This document shows, piece after piece, positions 1 through 8,693 of a DNA stretch of 45,881 nucleotides. Source of the DNA: an uncultured bacterium. Lineage in GTDB: Bacteria; Bacillota; Clostridia; Oscillospirales; Oscillospiraceae. The stretch covers positions 1 through 45,881 of the forward strand of contig CAOKLO010000026.1 in NCBI GenBank assembly GCA_948469375.1, written 5' to 3'. Within the stretch, counting starts at the first letter, position 1. Every line of letters begins with the position of its first letter. The notes below the pieces were generated by a model that searched no databases, was not told where the DNA came from, and saw only the letters and a program-made list of their open reading frames with translations. A program made the translations under genes and the position numbers.

Positions 1-352
1 ACGGTTTCGGCAATTGAGGCCATCCGCTACACGGAAAATGATACGACAGCATTTGATTGCCGAGCGCATTGAGAAGCGCAGGCGGAAAAAGGACGAGCTG
101 CAGGGTCAGCTTGCCATTGACATGGGAAAGCAGGTCACATTCATCACGCCGCAGATCAAAGCGTTTCTCCACTCGCTGAAACGGGGAAATGTCAACGACG
201 AGAACAACCGCCGGGGATCGGATGCCGCCCGGCTGTCCCCCGCCAAAGCGGGGCCCCTCCCGGGCAGAAGCTGGAATGAAAAATTTGCCCCGCTGCGGCG
301 GAGAGGGGCTAAATTCCAAATTGCCATGCGCCATGAAACCACTCCGATCTAA
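1..352 (+). pseudogene. Serine recombinase remnant (C-terminal part), cut by the window edge
   Basis: From about position 38 the frame encodes a lysine/arginine-rich coiled segment followed by QVTFITPQIKAFLHSLKRG and an NDENNRR stretch. This resembles the C-terminal region of large serine recombinases of clostridial conjugative and mobilizable elements. In intact proteins that arginine pair is followed by a conserved IINxFVNAVYLYDD-type end. Here it runs straight into unrelated low-complexity sequence and stops. The bases before position 38 fit the same family only in another frame (SAIEAIRY), which suggests a frameshift. No catalytic N-terminal domain is in view. I read it as decayed; the 5' part may continue outside the window. 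Confidence 0.55.
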
Positions 353-633
353 TATCCCTTTAATTTCCCATCATGTGTCGCAAGCGCCAATTGTTTTCAC
401 CCTATGTCCATGCGCCTGGCAGCCAATCGGCGGCAATTTGGCTGCCGGGTTGCTACGCAACTATTCCAGTAAAGAAAAGGGCATACGGGGGATGACACAT
501 TCGGCATCCCTGACAGCCACCCCGGGAAACGCTGCGCGTTGCCCGGGGCCCTTGCTACGCCCGCCGTGCGGGCTTGTCTTTGACCGCCAGCGGTCAAAGG
601 TGCCCAAAACGGACTGGACACTAGCAATTATAG

Positions 634-801
634 TTTTGCGTATATTGCCGGGTGGAGCAGGCCCAGGCCGTGAACGCGGCCCAGTTTATCGCCCTGGTGA
701 AGAAGTATAGCGAGATTGACGCGCTGACCCAGGCCATTGTCAATGAGTTCATCGAGCGTATCGGCGCACACGCCCCGGACAAGGCCAGCGGCCCCCGCTA
801 A
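634..801 (+). pseudogene. Second serine recombinase C-terminal remnant (DUF4368-like)
   Basis: An in-frame stretch from 652 to the TAA at 799-801 reads AAQFIALVKKYSEIDALTQA and then a NEFIERI segment. This matches the C-terminal DUF4368 region of TnpX-like large serine recombinases, in which the segment is followed by a basic RVQKIEIYYNF-type end. Here it ends early after SGPR. The frame is closed upstream by a TAG at 631-633, so the rest of the gene is missing. It is a short fossil of a mobile element, separate from the remnant at 1-352. Between them lie palindromic sequences, including TTTGACCGC/GCGGTCAAA near 580-600, and no gene I can support. Confidence 0.6.
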
Positions 802-826
802 CCGGCGCCCCTTTTCTTTCCCCCCC

Positions 827-855
827 TTGCAATTCCCCCAAAAGTATGGTATATA
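827..855 (+). promoter_or_regulatory. Sigma-A promoter for the CBS-domain membrane protein gene
   Basis: TTGCAA (827-832), a 17-base spacer and TATATA (850-855). The sequence TTGCAA recurs twice in the next 40 bases, so a second overlapping start is possible. It lies about 60 bases upstream of the ATG at 917. Confidence 0.6.
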
Positions 856-916
856 TTTTGCAATACCTTGCAAAGGGTAAATCTATACTTAACGCTTTAG
901 GAGTTGATTTGTCCAT

Positions 917-2176
917 ATGGACCCGGATAGTATGATGCTGCTGGCCGTACTGGTGGTCATGGTCGCCATGTCCGGCTACTTTTCCGCCACGGAAACGGCC
1001 TTTACCTCGCTGAACCGCATCCGCTTGAAAAGCCGCGCCGACAACGGCGACAAGAAGGCGGAAAAGACCCTTGCCCTGGCCGAGGACTACGACAAGCTTT
1101 TGTCCACCATCCTCATCGGCAACAACATCGTCAACAACGTGGCCGCCACCCTGTCCACCCTGCTGTTTATCAAGCTCATCGACGAGGTCAACGGCCCGGC
1201 GGTGTCCACCATTGTGCTCACCGTGGTGGTGCTGATCTTCGGCGAGGTCTCCCCCAAAAGCCTGGCCAAGGAGTCCCCCGAGACCTTCGCCATGTTCTCC
1301 GCGCCCTTTCTGCGCCTGTTGATGGCCCTGCTCACCCCGCTGAATTTCCTGTTCGGCCTGTGGAAGAAGCTGCTGAGCAAGCTGTTCCACAAATCGGAGG
1401 ACGAGGGCATCACCGACGAGGAGCTGGTCACCATGGTATCCGAGGCCGAGGACCAGGGCGGCCTGGACCGGGAGGAGAGCCAGCTGATCCGCTCCGCAAT
1501 TCGCTTTGACGACCTGGAGGCCGGGGACATTCTCACCCCCCGGGTGGACGTGGTGGCGGTGGAGGACGCCTCCTCCCTGTCTGACGTGGCGGCTGTGTTC
1601 GCCGCCGAGGGCTACTCCCGCCTGCCCGTGTACCATGAGAGCATCGACGACATCGTGGGCGTGATCCACCAGAAAGACCTGTTTTCCGCCCGTTACCACG
1701 GCCGGGACCAGCTGTCTCCCCTGGTGCGCCCCGTGCTCCACATCACCACGGGCACGAAAATCGACGACCTCATGCGCCAGTTCCAGCGCACCAAGACCCA
1801 GATGGCGGTGGTGGTGGACGAGTACGGCGGCACCGAGGGCATCCTCACCATGGAGGACATCGTGGAGGAGCTGGTGGGCGAGATTTGGGACGAGCACGAC
1901 GAGGTGGTGGAGCAGTTCCGCCGGCAGCCTGACGGCAGCTATCTCATTGCCTGCTCCGCCGATTTGGACGATATGTACGACCTCTTTAAGGTCACGGGCG
2001 AGTGCGACGCGGCCACTGTATCCGGCTGGGTGCTGGAGCAGCTGGGCCGGGTCCCGGAGGTGGGGGACCACTTTGTGTGGGAAAACCTGGACGTCACCGT
2101 CACCCGCGCCGAGCACCACCGGGTATTGGAGATCAAGGTTGTAGTCCTGCCCTCCGGCGAGGAAGAGGAAACATAA
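917..2176 (+). CDS. HlyC/CorC family CBS-domain membrane protein
   Basis: A 419-residue integral membrane protein of the CNNM/CorC family, linked in several bacteria to Mg2+ or Co2+ export or homeostasis. The N-terminal DUF21 (CNNM) domain, about residues 1-185, has hydrophobic segments near 5-27, 60-85, 90-110 and 125-150, with the typical [10 protein letters not shown] and IGNNIVNN motifs. Two CBS domains follow (about 200-325; TPRVDVVAV and [20 protein letters not shown] are characteristic). A CorC_HlyC domain closes the protein (about 335-415). The name haemolysin in this family is historical; transport substrate cannot be told from sequence. The gene has its own promoter at 827-855 and ends in a bidirectional hairpin at 2182-2209, so it is probably monocistronic. 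The Shine-Dalgarno GGAG lies rather far (about 13 bases) from the ATG. Confidence 0.93.
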   Translation: MDPDSMMLLAVLVVMVAMSGYFSATETAFTSLNRIRLKSRADNGDKKAEKTLALAEDYDKLLSTILIGNNIVNNVAATLSTLLFIKLIDEVNGPAVSTIVLTVVVLIFGEVSPKSLAKESPETFAMFSAPFLRLLMALLTPLNFLFGLWKKLLSKLFHKSEDEGITDEELVTMVSEAEDQGGLDREESQLIRSAIRFDDLEAGDILTPRVDVVAVEDASSLSDVAAVFAAEGYSRLPVYHESIDDIVGVIHQKDLFSARYHGRDQLSPLVRPVLHITTGTKIDDLMRQFQRTKTQMAVVVDEYGGTEGILTMEDIVEELVGEIWDEHDEVVEQFRRQPDGSYLIACSADLDDMYDLFKVTGECDAATVSGWVLEQLGRVPEVGDHFVWENLDVTVTRAEHHRVLEIKVVVLPSGEEEET

Positions 2177-2177
2177 C

Positions 2178-2213
2178 AAAAATGGCTCCCAGCCGAAGCT
2201 GGGAGCCATTTTT
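2178..2213. terminator. Bidirectional terminator between convergent genes
   Basis: A perfect 12-bp stem, ATGGCTCCCAGC at 2182-2193 and GCTGGGAGCCAT at 2198-2209, with a CGAA loop. It is flanked by A5 on the left and T5 on the right, so it can end transcription from both the CorC-type gene (+) and the YfhO-type gene (-). Confidence 0.9.
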
Positions 2214-4537
2214 CATGCTTTTTTCCTGTGTTTCAGCACTTCCAGTCCCACCAGAGCCAGCACCGACACGCACCCCAGCCCCACGCCGGGGACCAGTCCG
2301 GGGGCAGTGTAGCGCAGCTCGATTTCATGCGCTCCGGCGGGCAGGTCCAGCGCCAGGAAGGCATTCAGCCAGACGTCCGTCTCCGCCCTTTGGCCGTCCA
2401 CATAGGCGGACCACCCGCTCTCAGCGGGAATGGTGGTGACCAGCGTTTCCGTACCGTCCGCCTGGGCCGTCAGCCGTACCAGGCCGCTTTTCCCCACCTC
2501 TGTGACTTCTGTGCCGTCCAGCTCCTCTATGGCGGCGCACAGCTCCTCCCAGTCCAGCTCCCACAGCGTCCCGGTCCAGCCGCCTCCGTGCCGGACGGTG
2601 ATGGTGCAGCGCTCCCCCGCCTCCGGGGTGCACAGGTAGTGGATGGACATCTGCTCGCTCCTGCCCAGAGACAGGACCGTCTCTCCGTTCACCAGCACCT
2701 CCCCAACCTCTCCGGCGGACAGGTCGGCATAGATGGGCTCTCCCGCCCCGGTGAAGGTGAAGGAGGTCTCTCCCGGTCCCCGGCGCTCCTCCGCGTCGGA
2801 CACTCTGCGGAATACCACCGTTTCCTCCCCCAGCAGGCCGGAAATGAGGCTGTTTTGCCGTTCAAAGGGACCGGCCCCCACTATCTCCGGCTGACCGCTC
2901 TGGGACAGGAAGGCCAGGGGCAGCACATCCGGCGTTTTCCACAGCTTCAGCCCCTGTGCCTCGCCCAGCAGCTCATAGCCAGGCAGCTCATTTCTGCTCA
3001 TCACATACTCCATATCCAGCAACGCATCGGTGGCGGGGGTAGAACCGCTGTACACACACCAATACCAGCTCTGCGCAAACCCCAGGCTTTTGAGCGTGGA
3101 GTTCACGTTATAATTATAAAAGCTGCTGTAGTGGGTAATTCCGGGATAGCCAAAGGACAGCGGGCTGTTCAGTCCGCGTTCCTCCATGGAGCCCATGCGG
3201 AAAAAGCGCCCTCCGCTGTCCGCTTGCGCGGCGCTAACCAGTTGAGCGCTGGCCGTATAATTGGCCTGATATGCTTGATAGGAATCGGAACCATACTCCT
3301 CCTGAAGACTGGCGGCAATCCCTTTCATGTTAAAGCCCATATCCACCACAGCCAGCGCCACAAAAACCAGCGCCGCGCCCCGTCTTATTCCACGTCCCCG
3401 TATTTCCAGGGCAGCCAGCATATTAGACAGCGCCTGAACTGACAAATACAGCAGAAAAAAAGACAACAGAAAAGCATACCGGAACATAAACCAGTTGGGG
3501 TGCTGAAACAGATGCCACACCTTGTCAAGCGGAGCCAACATCATGGACAGGGCCAAAATCAGCAGCATTCCCCGTTCCGCCAGTTTCTCCCTCTTATATG
3601 GTTCCCAGAAGGAAAAATGGACCAATACCAAAACCAATACGGCCGTGCCGCAAAACACATAGGGCAGAGCATTATAGGCAAGGCCGCCGCTATACCGTCC
3701 GGGCAGGAATTGACTCAGCAGCAGTATAGGATTGCATATCACCAGCTCACTGTACACTGACGAAAAGTTGACGCCGTTGAATTTTCCGATAAACATAGCC
3801 ATCAGGGTAGGCAGCCACAGCCACGCTGTCAGTCCCAGGGCGCACGCCGCTCCGCCGAAAAACCGCCTAAGCAGCTTGGACAGCGCCGCCTTTTGCGGCT
3901 TCAGCGCAACGAGCCGGACGCACAAATACAACACGCAAAAAATGCCGATCATATAAGAGATGTACCAGGTGGAGATAAAGCACACCGTCAGCGCAGCAAT
4001 GAACGGGCCCGCGCTCCTTCCTTCCAGAATCCGCTCCAGCGCCAGCAGGATCAGGGGCAGCCAGATCACCCCGTCCAGCCACATGATGCACAACGAATAG
4101 GCCGCGTTGTAGGACATCAGCGCATAGCATACCGCGCAGATCAGCGCCGACATTCCGCAACCGGGAAAGCGCCGTTGGGCAAAAGCACAGAAGGACAACC
4201 CCGCCAGCGCAATTTTCAGCACCGTCAGCAGTGCCAGTCCCACAGGCATGGTTTCATTCGGCACAAAAAGCGTCAACAGCGACAGCGGGCTGGACACATA
4301 ATACGAAATCACCCCGATATATCCCGTCCCCAGCGCCTTGGACCAGGAGAAAAACAGGTCTCCGTTTTTCAGCGAACAAAAAAAGTTCACATATTGACTG
4401 GACATGTCGGAAACCAGCACGGTTCGATCCCCAAAAGGCGCGATGCCCAGAGAAGCATAGACCCACAGCATAACCAGTCCCGGAACCACAAAGGAAAGGA
4501 CCAGGATCAGGGCCCGCTCATGTCTCTCTTTTATCAC
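2213..4537 (-). CDS. YfhO family multi-pass membrane protein
   Basis: A membrane protein of about 774 residues related to the YfhO family. Members are implicated in glycosylation of lipoteichoic acid or other envelope polymers together with a GtrB-type glycosyltransferase. The N-terminal two thirds hold about a dozen hydrophobic segments with an early conserved DMSSQYVNFF motif. A beta-rich extracellular domain follows, including TTIPAESGWSAYVDG. One last membrane helix and a lysine-rich tail end the protein. I chose the GTG at 4537 because GGAGGGG lies 6 bases upstream; the frame stays open further upstream but overlaps the glycosyltransferase deeply. The chosen start overlaps the preceding stop by 20 bases, so the two genes are translationally coupled. 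The pairing with an upstream GtrB-like enzyme supports a role in adding sugars outside the membrane. Confidence 0.88.
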   Translation of the reverse strand: MIKERHERALILVLSFVVPGLVMLWVYASLGIAPFGDRTVLVSDMSSQYVNFFCSLKNGDLFFSWSKALGTGYIGVISYYVSSPLSLLTLFVPNETMPVGLALLTVLKIALAGLSFCAFAQRRFPGCGMSALICAVCYALMSYNAAYSLCIMWLDGVIWLPLILLALERILEGRSAGPFIAALTVCFISTWYISYMIGIFCVLYLCVRLVALKPQKAALSKLLRRFFGGAACALGLTAWLWLPTLMAMFIGKFNGVNFSSVYSELVICNPILLLSQFLPGRYSGGLAYNALPYVFCGTAVLVLVLVHFSFWEPYKREKLAERGMLLILALSMMLAPLDKVWHLFQHPNWFMFRYAFLLSFFLLYLSVQALSNMLAALEIRGRGIRRGAALVFVALAVVDMGFNMKGIAASLQEEYGSDSYQAYQANYTASAQLVSAAQADSGGRFFRMGSMEERGLNSPLSFGYPGITHYSSFYNYNVNSTLKSLGFAQSWYWCVYSGSTPATDALLDMEYVMSRNELPGYELLGEAQGLKLWKTPDVLPLAFLSQSGQPEIVGAGPFERQNSLISGLLGEETVVFRRVSDAEERRGPGETSFTFTGAGEPIYADLSAGEVGEVLVNGETVLSLGRSEQMSIHYLCTPEAGERCTITVRHGGGWTGTLWELDWEELCAAIEELDGTEVTEVGKSGLVRLTAQADGTETLVTTIPAESGWSAYVDGQRAETDVWLNAFLALDLPAGAHEIELRYTAPGLVPGVGLGCVSVLALVGLEVLKHRKKA

Positions 4538-5471
4538 AGTGTTCCCCTCCACTTTCCCGCAAGATATAAATGGGCCGCTTTTTGACCTCCAGGTAGGCTT
4601 TGGCCAGGTACTGCCCCAGGATTCCCATACAGAACAGCTGGATGCCGGATAAAAACAGGATGATACAGACCATACTGGGCCAACCGAAGGCGCTTCCGCC
4701 CCACACAAGCTGCCGGACGATCACAAAGATGATGGCGAAAAACGACGCCGCGCACAGCGCCAGTCCCAGAATAGACGCCACCGCCAGCGGCGCGGTGGAA
4801 AAGGCAATGATGCCGTCCAGAGCGTAGACCAGCAGCTTGAAAAAGGACCATTTGCTCTCTCCGCCGGAGCGCTCCACGTTTTCCGTCTCCACCCATTTGG
4901 TGCGAAAGCCAACCCAGGAAAAGATTCCCTTGGAAAAGCGGTTATATTCTCCCACCCGCAAAACGGCGTCCACCATCTGCCGGGTCATGAGCCGGAAATC
5001 CCGGGCGCCGTCCACGATCTCCGTCCGGCTCATTTTGTTGATGAGCTTGTAAAACTTTCGGGCAAACCAGGAACGAATCAGGGGCTCCCCCTTCCGGTCC
5101 ACCCGCCGGACGGCGGCGCAGTCATATTCTCCCCCGCGCACAAGCTCCAGCATTTCCGGCAGCAGCTCCGGCGGGTCCTGGAGGTCCACATCCATCACCG
5201 CCGCCAGCTCGCCTCGGGCGTGCTCCAATCCGGCGTACATGGCCGCCTCCTTGCCAAAGTTCCGGGAGAAGGACAGCCAGCGCACCCCGGGCTTTTCCTC
5301 TGCCAGCCTGCGCAGCAGCTCCAGCGTGCGGTCAGTGGAGCCGTCGTCCACAAAAATAAATTCCACATCCACACCGTCCAGCCCGGCGCACACCGCCGAC
5401 GTGTGGGCGTAGAAGGTCTCCACCGTGGCCTCTTCGTTATAGCAGGGGACGACGATGCTCAAAAGCGCCAT
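4518..5471 (-). CDS. GtrB-like polyprenyl-phosphate glycosyltransferase (GT2)
   Basis: A 317-residue family 2 glycosyltransferase of the DPM1/GtrB type, which moves a sugar from a nucleotide donor to undecaprenyl phosphate on the cytoplasmic face. The GT-A domain begins with IVVPCYNEE (residues 6-14), then FVDDGSTD (40-47), then the metal-binding DVDLQDP (94-100). Two transmembrane helices near 230-255 and 265-290 anchor the C-terminus, as in GtrB. The gene is first in a two-gene operon with the YfhO-type protein, which could be the acceptor transferase using the lipid-linked sugar. It is preceded by AGGAGG-like AAAGGAGGGGA and a near-perfect promoter at 5509-5537. Sugar identity is not visible. 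Confidence 0.92.
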   Translation of the reverse strand: MALLSIVVPCYNEEATVETFYAHTSAVCAGLDGVDVEFIFVDDGSTDRTLELLRRLAEEKPGVRWLSFSRNFGKEAAMYAGLEHARGELAAVMDVDLQDPPELLPEMLELVRGGEYDCAAVRRVDRKGEPLIRSWFARKFYKLINKMSRTEIVDGARDFRLMTRQMVDAVLRVGEYNRFSKGIFSWVGFRTKWVETENVERSGGESKWSFFKLLVYALDGIIAFSTAPLAVASILGLALCAASFFAIIFVIVRQLVWGGSAFGWPSMVCIILFLSGIQLFCMGILGQYLAKAYLEVKKRPIYILRESGGEHCDKRET

Positions 5472-5508
5472 TCAATTTCCCCTCCTTTTGCAAAATATTG
5501 CGGCAAAT

Positions 5509-5537
5509 ATTGTATCACACCCCAATTTCCCTGTCAA
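5509..5537 (-). promoter_or_regulatory. Sigma-A promoter of the glycosyltransferase-yfhO operon
   Basis: On the minus strand TTGACA (5537-5532), a 17-base spacer and TACAAT (5514-5509). Transcription should start near 5502, about 30 bases before the ATG at 5471. Confidence 0.85.
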
Positions 5538-5653
5538 GTTTCCAAAAACCCATCTCCATTTTTCCACGCATAAAACCGGACCGATTTTCACATCCTTCCT
5601 TCATACGGGCGGGCACGGTCCTGTCCGAGTATATACGGAAAGAGGTTCACGCC

Positions 5654-6811
5654 ATGAAACGAATTACCGCCCTGGGTCTGGGCCTGGTGCTTGTGTGCCT
5701 GCTCAGCGCCCCGGCTTACGCCGCCCCCGCCCAGGCCGCCGTCCCTGCGGAGGTCACCGCCCCCTCCGCCATCCTCATGGAAAAGAGCACCGGGCAGGTG
5801 CTGTGCGGGCAGAACGCCACAGCCCAGTATGAACCCGCCTCCGTCACCAAGGTAATGACCCTGCTGCTGGTGATGGAGGCCATCGACAGCGGCAACCTGG
5901 GCTGGGACGACATGGTCACCGCCTCCCCCCACGCCATTTCCATGGGCGGGTCCCAGATCTGGCTGAAGGAAAACGAGCAGCTGTCCGTCCGGGACATGGT
6001 GAAGGCGGTGACGGTGGTGTCCGCCAACGACTGCGCCGTGGCCCTGGCCGAGCACGTAGCGGGCAGCGAGACCGCCTTTGTGGAGCGCATGAACCAGCGC
6101 GCCGCCGAGCTGGGCATGGAGCACACCACCTTCCTGAACTGCACCGGCCTGCCCGCGGCGGGGCACCTGACCTGCGCCTATGACATCGCGCTGATGAGCC
6201 GGGAGCTGATTTTGAACCACCCCTCCATCCGGGAGTTCACCACCATCTGGATGGACACCCTGCGGGACGGGACCTTTCAGCTGTCCAACACCAACCGGCT
6301 GATTTTCTACTACGAGGGGGCTACGGGCCTGAAAACCGGCTTCACCGACACGGCCCTGTACTGCCTGTCCGCCACGGCCGAGCGGGACGGCATGGAGTTG
6401 ATCGCCGTGGTGATGCACGCCCCCACCTCCAACGACCGGTTTGAGAGCTGCAAAACCCTGCTGAACTACGGCTTTGCCAACTACGCCATCACCCCCATCT
6501 ATCCCGACCAGGCCATCCCGCCGGTGTCGGTGCTGCTGGGGACTCAGGACACGGTACAGCCTGTGACAGCCCGGGAATGCTCCATCCTGCTGGAAAAAAG
6601 CAAGACGGGAACCGTCACCACCCAGCTGGAGCTGTCCCCCCAGGTGGAAGCTCCGGTGGAGTCCGGCCAGAAGCTGGGGGAGCTGCGGGTATTCGTGGAC
6701 GGCGAGCAGGTGGATTCCATCGACCTGGTGGCCTCCCAGGAGGTGGCGCGGCTGTCCGTCGGCGGCATTTTCAAGCGGATGCTGAATTCCCTGTTTTTGC
6801 AGGGAGGGTAA
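5654..6811 (+). CDS. D-alanyl-D-alanine carboxypeptidase (DacF/PBP5-like, S11)
   Basis: A 385-residue low-molecular-weight penicillin-binding protein that trims the terminal D-alanine of peptidoglycan stem peptides outside the membrane. A Sec signal peptide covers residues 1-23 (MKR, hydrophobic core, APAYA cleavage region). The three active-site motifs are intact: SVTK with catalytic Ser63 and Lys66, SAN at 123-125, and KTG at 227-229. A C-terminal PBP5-like beta domain and an amphipathic end (FKRMLNSLFLQ) that may anchor the protein follow. The start at 5654 is chosen because AGAGGT lies 7 bases upstream and it gives a clean signal peptide; longer in-frame starts do not. The gene stands alone between divergent and convergent neighbours. 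DacF versus DacA/DacB cannot be settled. Confidence 0.94.
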   Translation: MKRITALGLGLVLVCLLSAPAYAAPAQAAVPAEVTAPSAILMEKSTGQVLCGQNATAQYEPASVTKVMTLLLVMEAIDSGNLGWDDMVTASPHAISMGGSQIWLKENEQLSVRDMVKAVTVVSANDCAVALAEHVAGSETAFVERMNQRAAELGMEHTTFLNCTGLPAAGHLTCAYDIALMSRELILNHPSIREFTTIWMDTLRDGTFQLSNTNRLIFYYEGATGLKTGFTDTALYCLSATAERDGMELIAVVMHAPTSNDRFESCKTLLNYGFANYAITPIYPDQAIPPVSVLLGTQDTVQPVTARECSILLEKSKTGTVTTQLELSPQVEAPVESGQKLGELRVFVDGEQVDSIDLVASQEVARLSVGGIFKRMLNSLFLQGG

Positions 6812-6863
6812 GCCCCTGCCGGGGGCGTACTTTCTGCTCGTATAGAAAGCAATCAAAGACACG

Positions 6864-6932
6864 CTTAAGGGGAGAAATCCGGCGCGTACAGCCCGCCCTT
6901 CGGGCCGCGCGCTTAGGATTTCTCCCCTTAAG
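6864..6932. repeat. Long inverted repeat between dac and murC
   Basis: A perfect 17-bp inverted repeat, CTTAAGGGGAGAAATCC at 6864-6880 and its complement at 6916-6932, encloses a second GC-rich stem (GCCCG/CGGGC with GCGCG/CGCGC). It forms one long imperfect hairpin. It has no T-run, so it is not a classic terminator. A REP- or MITE-like unit or a convergent-transcript structure are the main readings. The rest of 6812-7091 holds no gene I can support. Confidence 0.6.
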
Positions 6933-7091
6933 AATCCCCATTACGGAACGCCCTGTACGAAAGGCGGGCGCAGCCCTTTCGGCGCGTGGGGCTTTCCACT
7001 GGTGTCTCCCTATTTGTGCTGCCGCCGGTATCCAAAGCCTATGGGCAGGCGGGGTCCGCCTCCTGCGCCTGGGGGTGGACCGAACGGCAGG

Positions 7092-8471
7092 CTATGCTTC
7101 CTTGACCAGCGCTTCTCCGGCCAGATAGATGTCCCCTGCGCCGACGGTCAAAATCAGGTCCCCCGGCTGGGCGATACGCTTTAGAATTGACGTTACGTCC
7201 TCCAGGGTGGGGCAGAACACGCTCCCCGGAATTTGAGCCGCCAGGTCGGCGGAGGAAATGCCCACGTCGTTGTCCTCCCGGGCGGCAAAAATCTCCGCCA
7301 GCAGGGTGACGGTGGGGCGCTTAAGCACCTCCACAAAATCCCCGAACAACTCGTGGGTGCGGGAGTAGGTGTGGGGCTGGAAGGCGCAGACTACCCGCTG
7401 GAAGTCCAGCGCCGCCGCCGTGTCGAACAGCGCCGCCAGCTCTCCGGGGTGGTGGGCGTAATCGTCGCACACCTCCGCGCCGTGGTACATCCCCTTGTAC
7501 TCAAACCGTCGTCCGGGAAGCCGGAAGTCCCGCATTCCATCCTCCACGGCCCTGCCGGGCAGGCCCAGCGCGATGGCCGCCGCCGAGGCCGCCAGCGCGT
7601 TTTTCACGTTGTGAATGCCGGGCACAGACAAATCCAGATGGGCGTACTTCTTCCCCTGGCACACCACGTCGAAGGAGCCGAAGCCGTGGGCCATGGACAG
7701 GTTTTCCGCGTGGACGTCGCCCTGGTCCACGCCGAAGGTCATGACGGGCCGGGTCTCGCCCCGGAGGGTCATCATGGTGTTCTCGTCCTCGCAGTTGGCC
7801 ACAATCAGGCCGTTTTCCGGCACCTTGTCGGCAAAGGCCCGGAAGGAGCGCTCCACATCGTCTAAATCCTTGAAGAAATCCAGGTGGTCGGCCTCCACGT
7901 TCAAAATCACCGCCACCGTGGGGTAAAAGGCCAAAAACGAGTTGCAGTACTCGCAGGACTCCAGAATGATGGTGTCCCCATGGCCCACCCGGTGGCCCGC
8001 CTCCAGCAGGGGCAGCGTGCCTCCGATCATCACTGTGGGGTCCTTTTCTGCCGCCATAAAGATGTGGGTACACATGGAGGTGGTGGTGGTCTTGCCGTGG
8101 GTGCCGGAGATGCACAGGGCGTTTTTATAATCCCGCATGATGGCCCCCCAGGCCTGGGCCCGCTCGAACACCGGGATGCCTGCCGACAGCGCGGCGGCGA
8201 TTTCCGGATTCTCGTCATGGACGGCGGCGGTGCGCACCACGCAGTCCACCCCCTCCACGCTCTCGGGCAGGTGCCCGATGACCACCGGAATGCCCAGCGA
8301 ACGCAGATGCAGGACGGTGGCGCTCTCCCGCTGGTCGGAGCCCGTGACCTTCACCCCGGCCCCATGGAGCACCTCCGCCAGCGAGGCCATGGACACCCCG
8401 CCGATGCCCACCAGGTGCGCCCGTTTTCCCACATGTAAATAATTGCGAATATTCCTGTTATCCACACTCAT
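7092..8471 (-). CDS. murC: UDP-N-acetylmuramate--L-alanine ligase
   Basis: MurC adds L-alanine to UDP-MurNAc, the first amino-acid step of the peptidoglycan stem, in the cytoplasm with ATP. Length is about 459 residues, usual for the family. It shows the N-terminal Rossmann motif HLVGIGGVSMASLAEVL, the ATP loop SGTHGKTTTTS, the ECNSF-type central motif, and the C-terminal DDYAHHPGE. The promoter at 8537-8565 places the transcript start near 8530, so an upstream in-frame codon at 8522 would be almost leaderless and has no ribosome site. The real start is the ATG at 8471 or, with better spacing to GGGG, the GTG at 8465. The gene is monocistronic here, away from a mur-fts cluster. Confidence 0.95.
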   Translation of the reverse strand: MSVDNRNIRNYLHVGKRAHLVGIGGVSMASLAEVLHGAGVKVTGSDQRESATVLHLRSLGIPVVIGHLPESVEGVDCVVRTAAVHDENPEIAAALSAGIPVFERAQAWGAIMRDYKNALCISGTHGKTTTTSMCTHIFMAAEKDPTVMIGGTLPLLEAGHRVGHGDTIILESCEYCNSFLAFYPTVAVILNVEADHLDFFKDLDDVERSFRAFADKVPENGLIVANCEDENTMMTLRGETRPVMTFGVDQGDVHAENLSMAHGFGSFDVVCQGKKYAHLDLSVPGIHNVKNALAASAAAIALGLPGRAVEDGMRDFRLPGRRFEYKGMYHGAEVCDDYAHHPGELAALFDTAAALDFQRVVCAFQPHTYSRTHELFGDFVEVLKRPTVTLLAEIFAAREDNDVGISSADLAAQIPGSVFCPTLEDVTSILKRIAQPGDLILTVGAGDIYLAGEALVKEA

Positions 8472-8536
8472 TACCCCATATAAAAACGCAATGCGCTTTA
8501 ATATTTTTAGGACGTTTTGCATTAATAATCTTTTTA

Positions 8537-8565
8537 ATTATACAATGAAATTCCGGCAATTGCAA
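8537..8565 (-). promoter_or_regulatory. Sigma-A promoter of murC
   Basis: Minus strand TTGCAA (8565-8560), a 17-base spacer and a perfect TATAAT (8542-8537). It helps decide the murC start. Confidence 0.85.
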
Positions 8566-8650
8566 CCTACAAATCAGTATAAGCGCACCGGACAGAATTT
8601 AGACGGGTTGGACGGGCCGTAATGACAAATAATTTTGTCTCGTCCGCGCA

Positions 8651-8687
8651 AAAAAGCGGCCCGGCGGTTTTCCCCTCCGCCGGGCCG
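8651..8687 (-). terminator. Terminator of the padR-DUF4097 operon
   Basis: An 11-bp perfect stem (8657-8667 with 8677-8687, CGGCCCGGCGG type), followed on the minus strand by a T-run opposite A8651-8655. It lies just after the DUF4097-type gene ends. Confidence 0.88.
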
Positions 8688-8693
8688 TTTCTG

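Noticed and set aside
749-2209. Long open frame opposite the CorC-type gene
   Set aside because: It is antisense to a clear family member, rich in His, Gly and Val from reversed GC-rich codons, and has no ribosome site.
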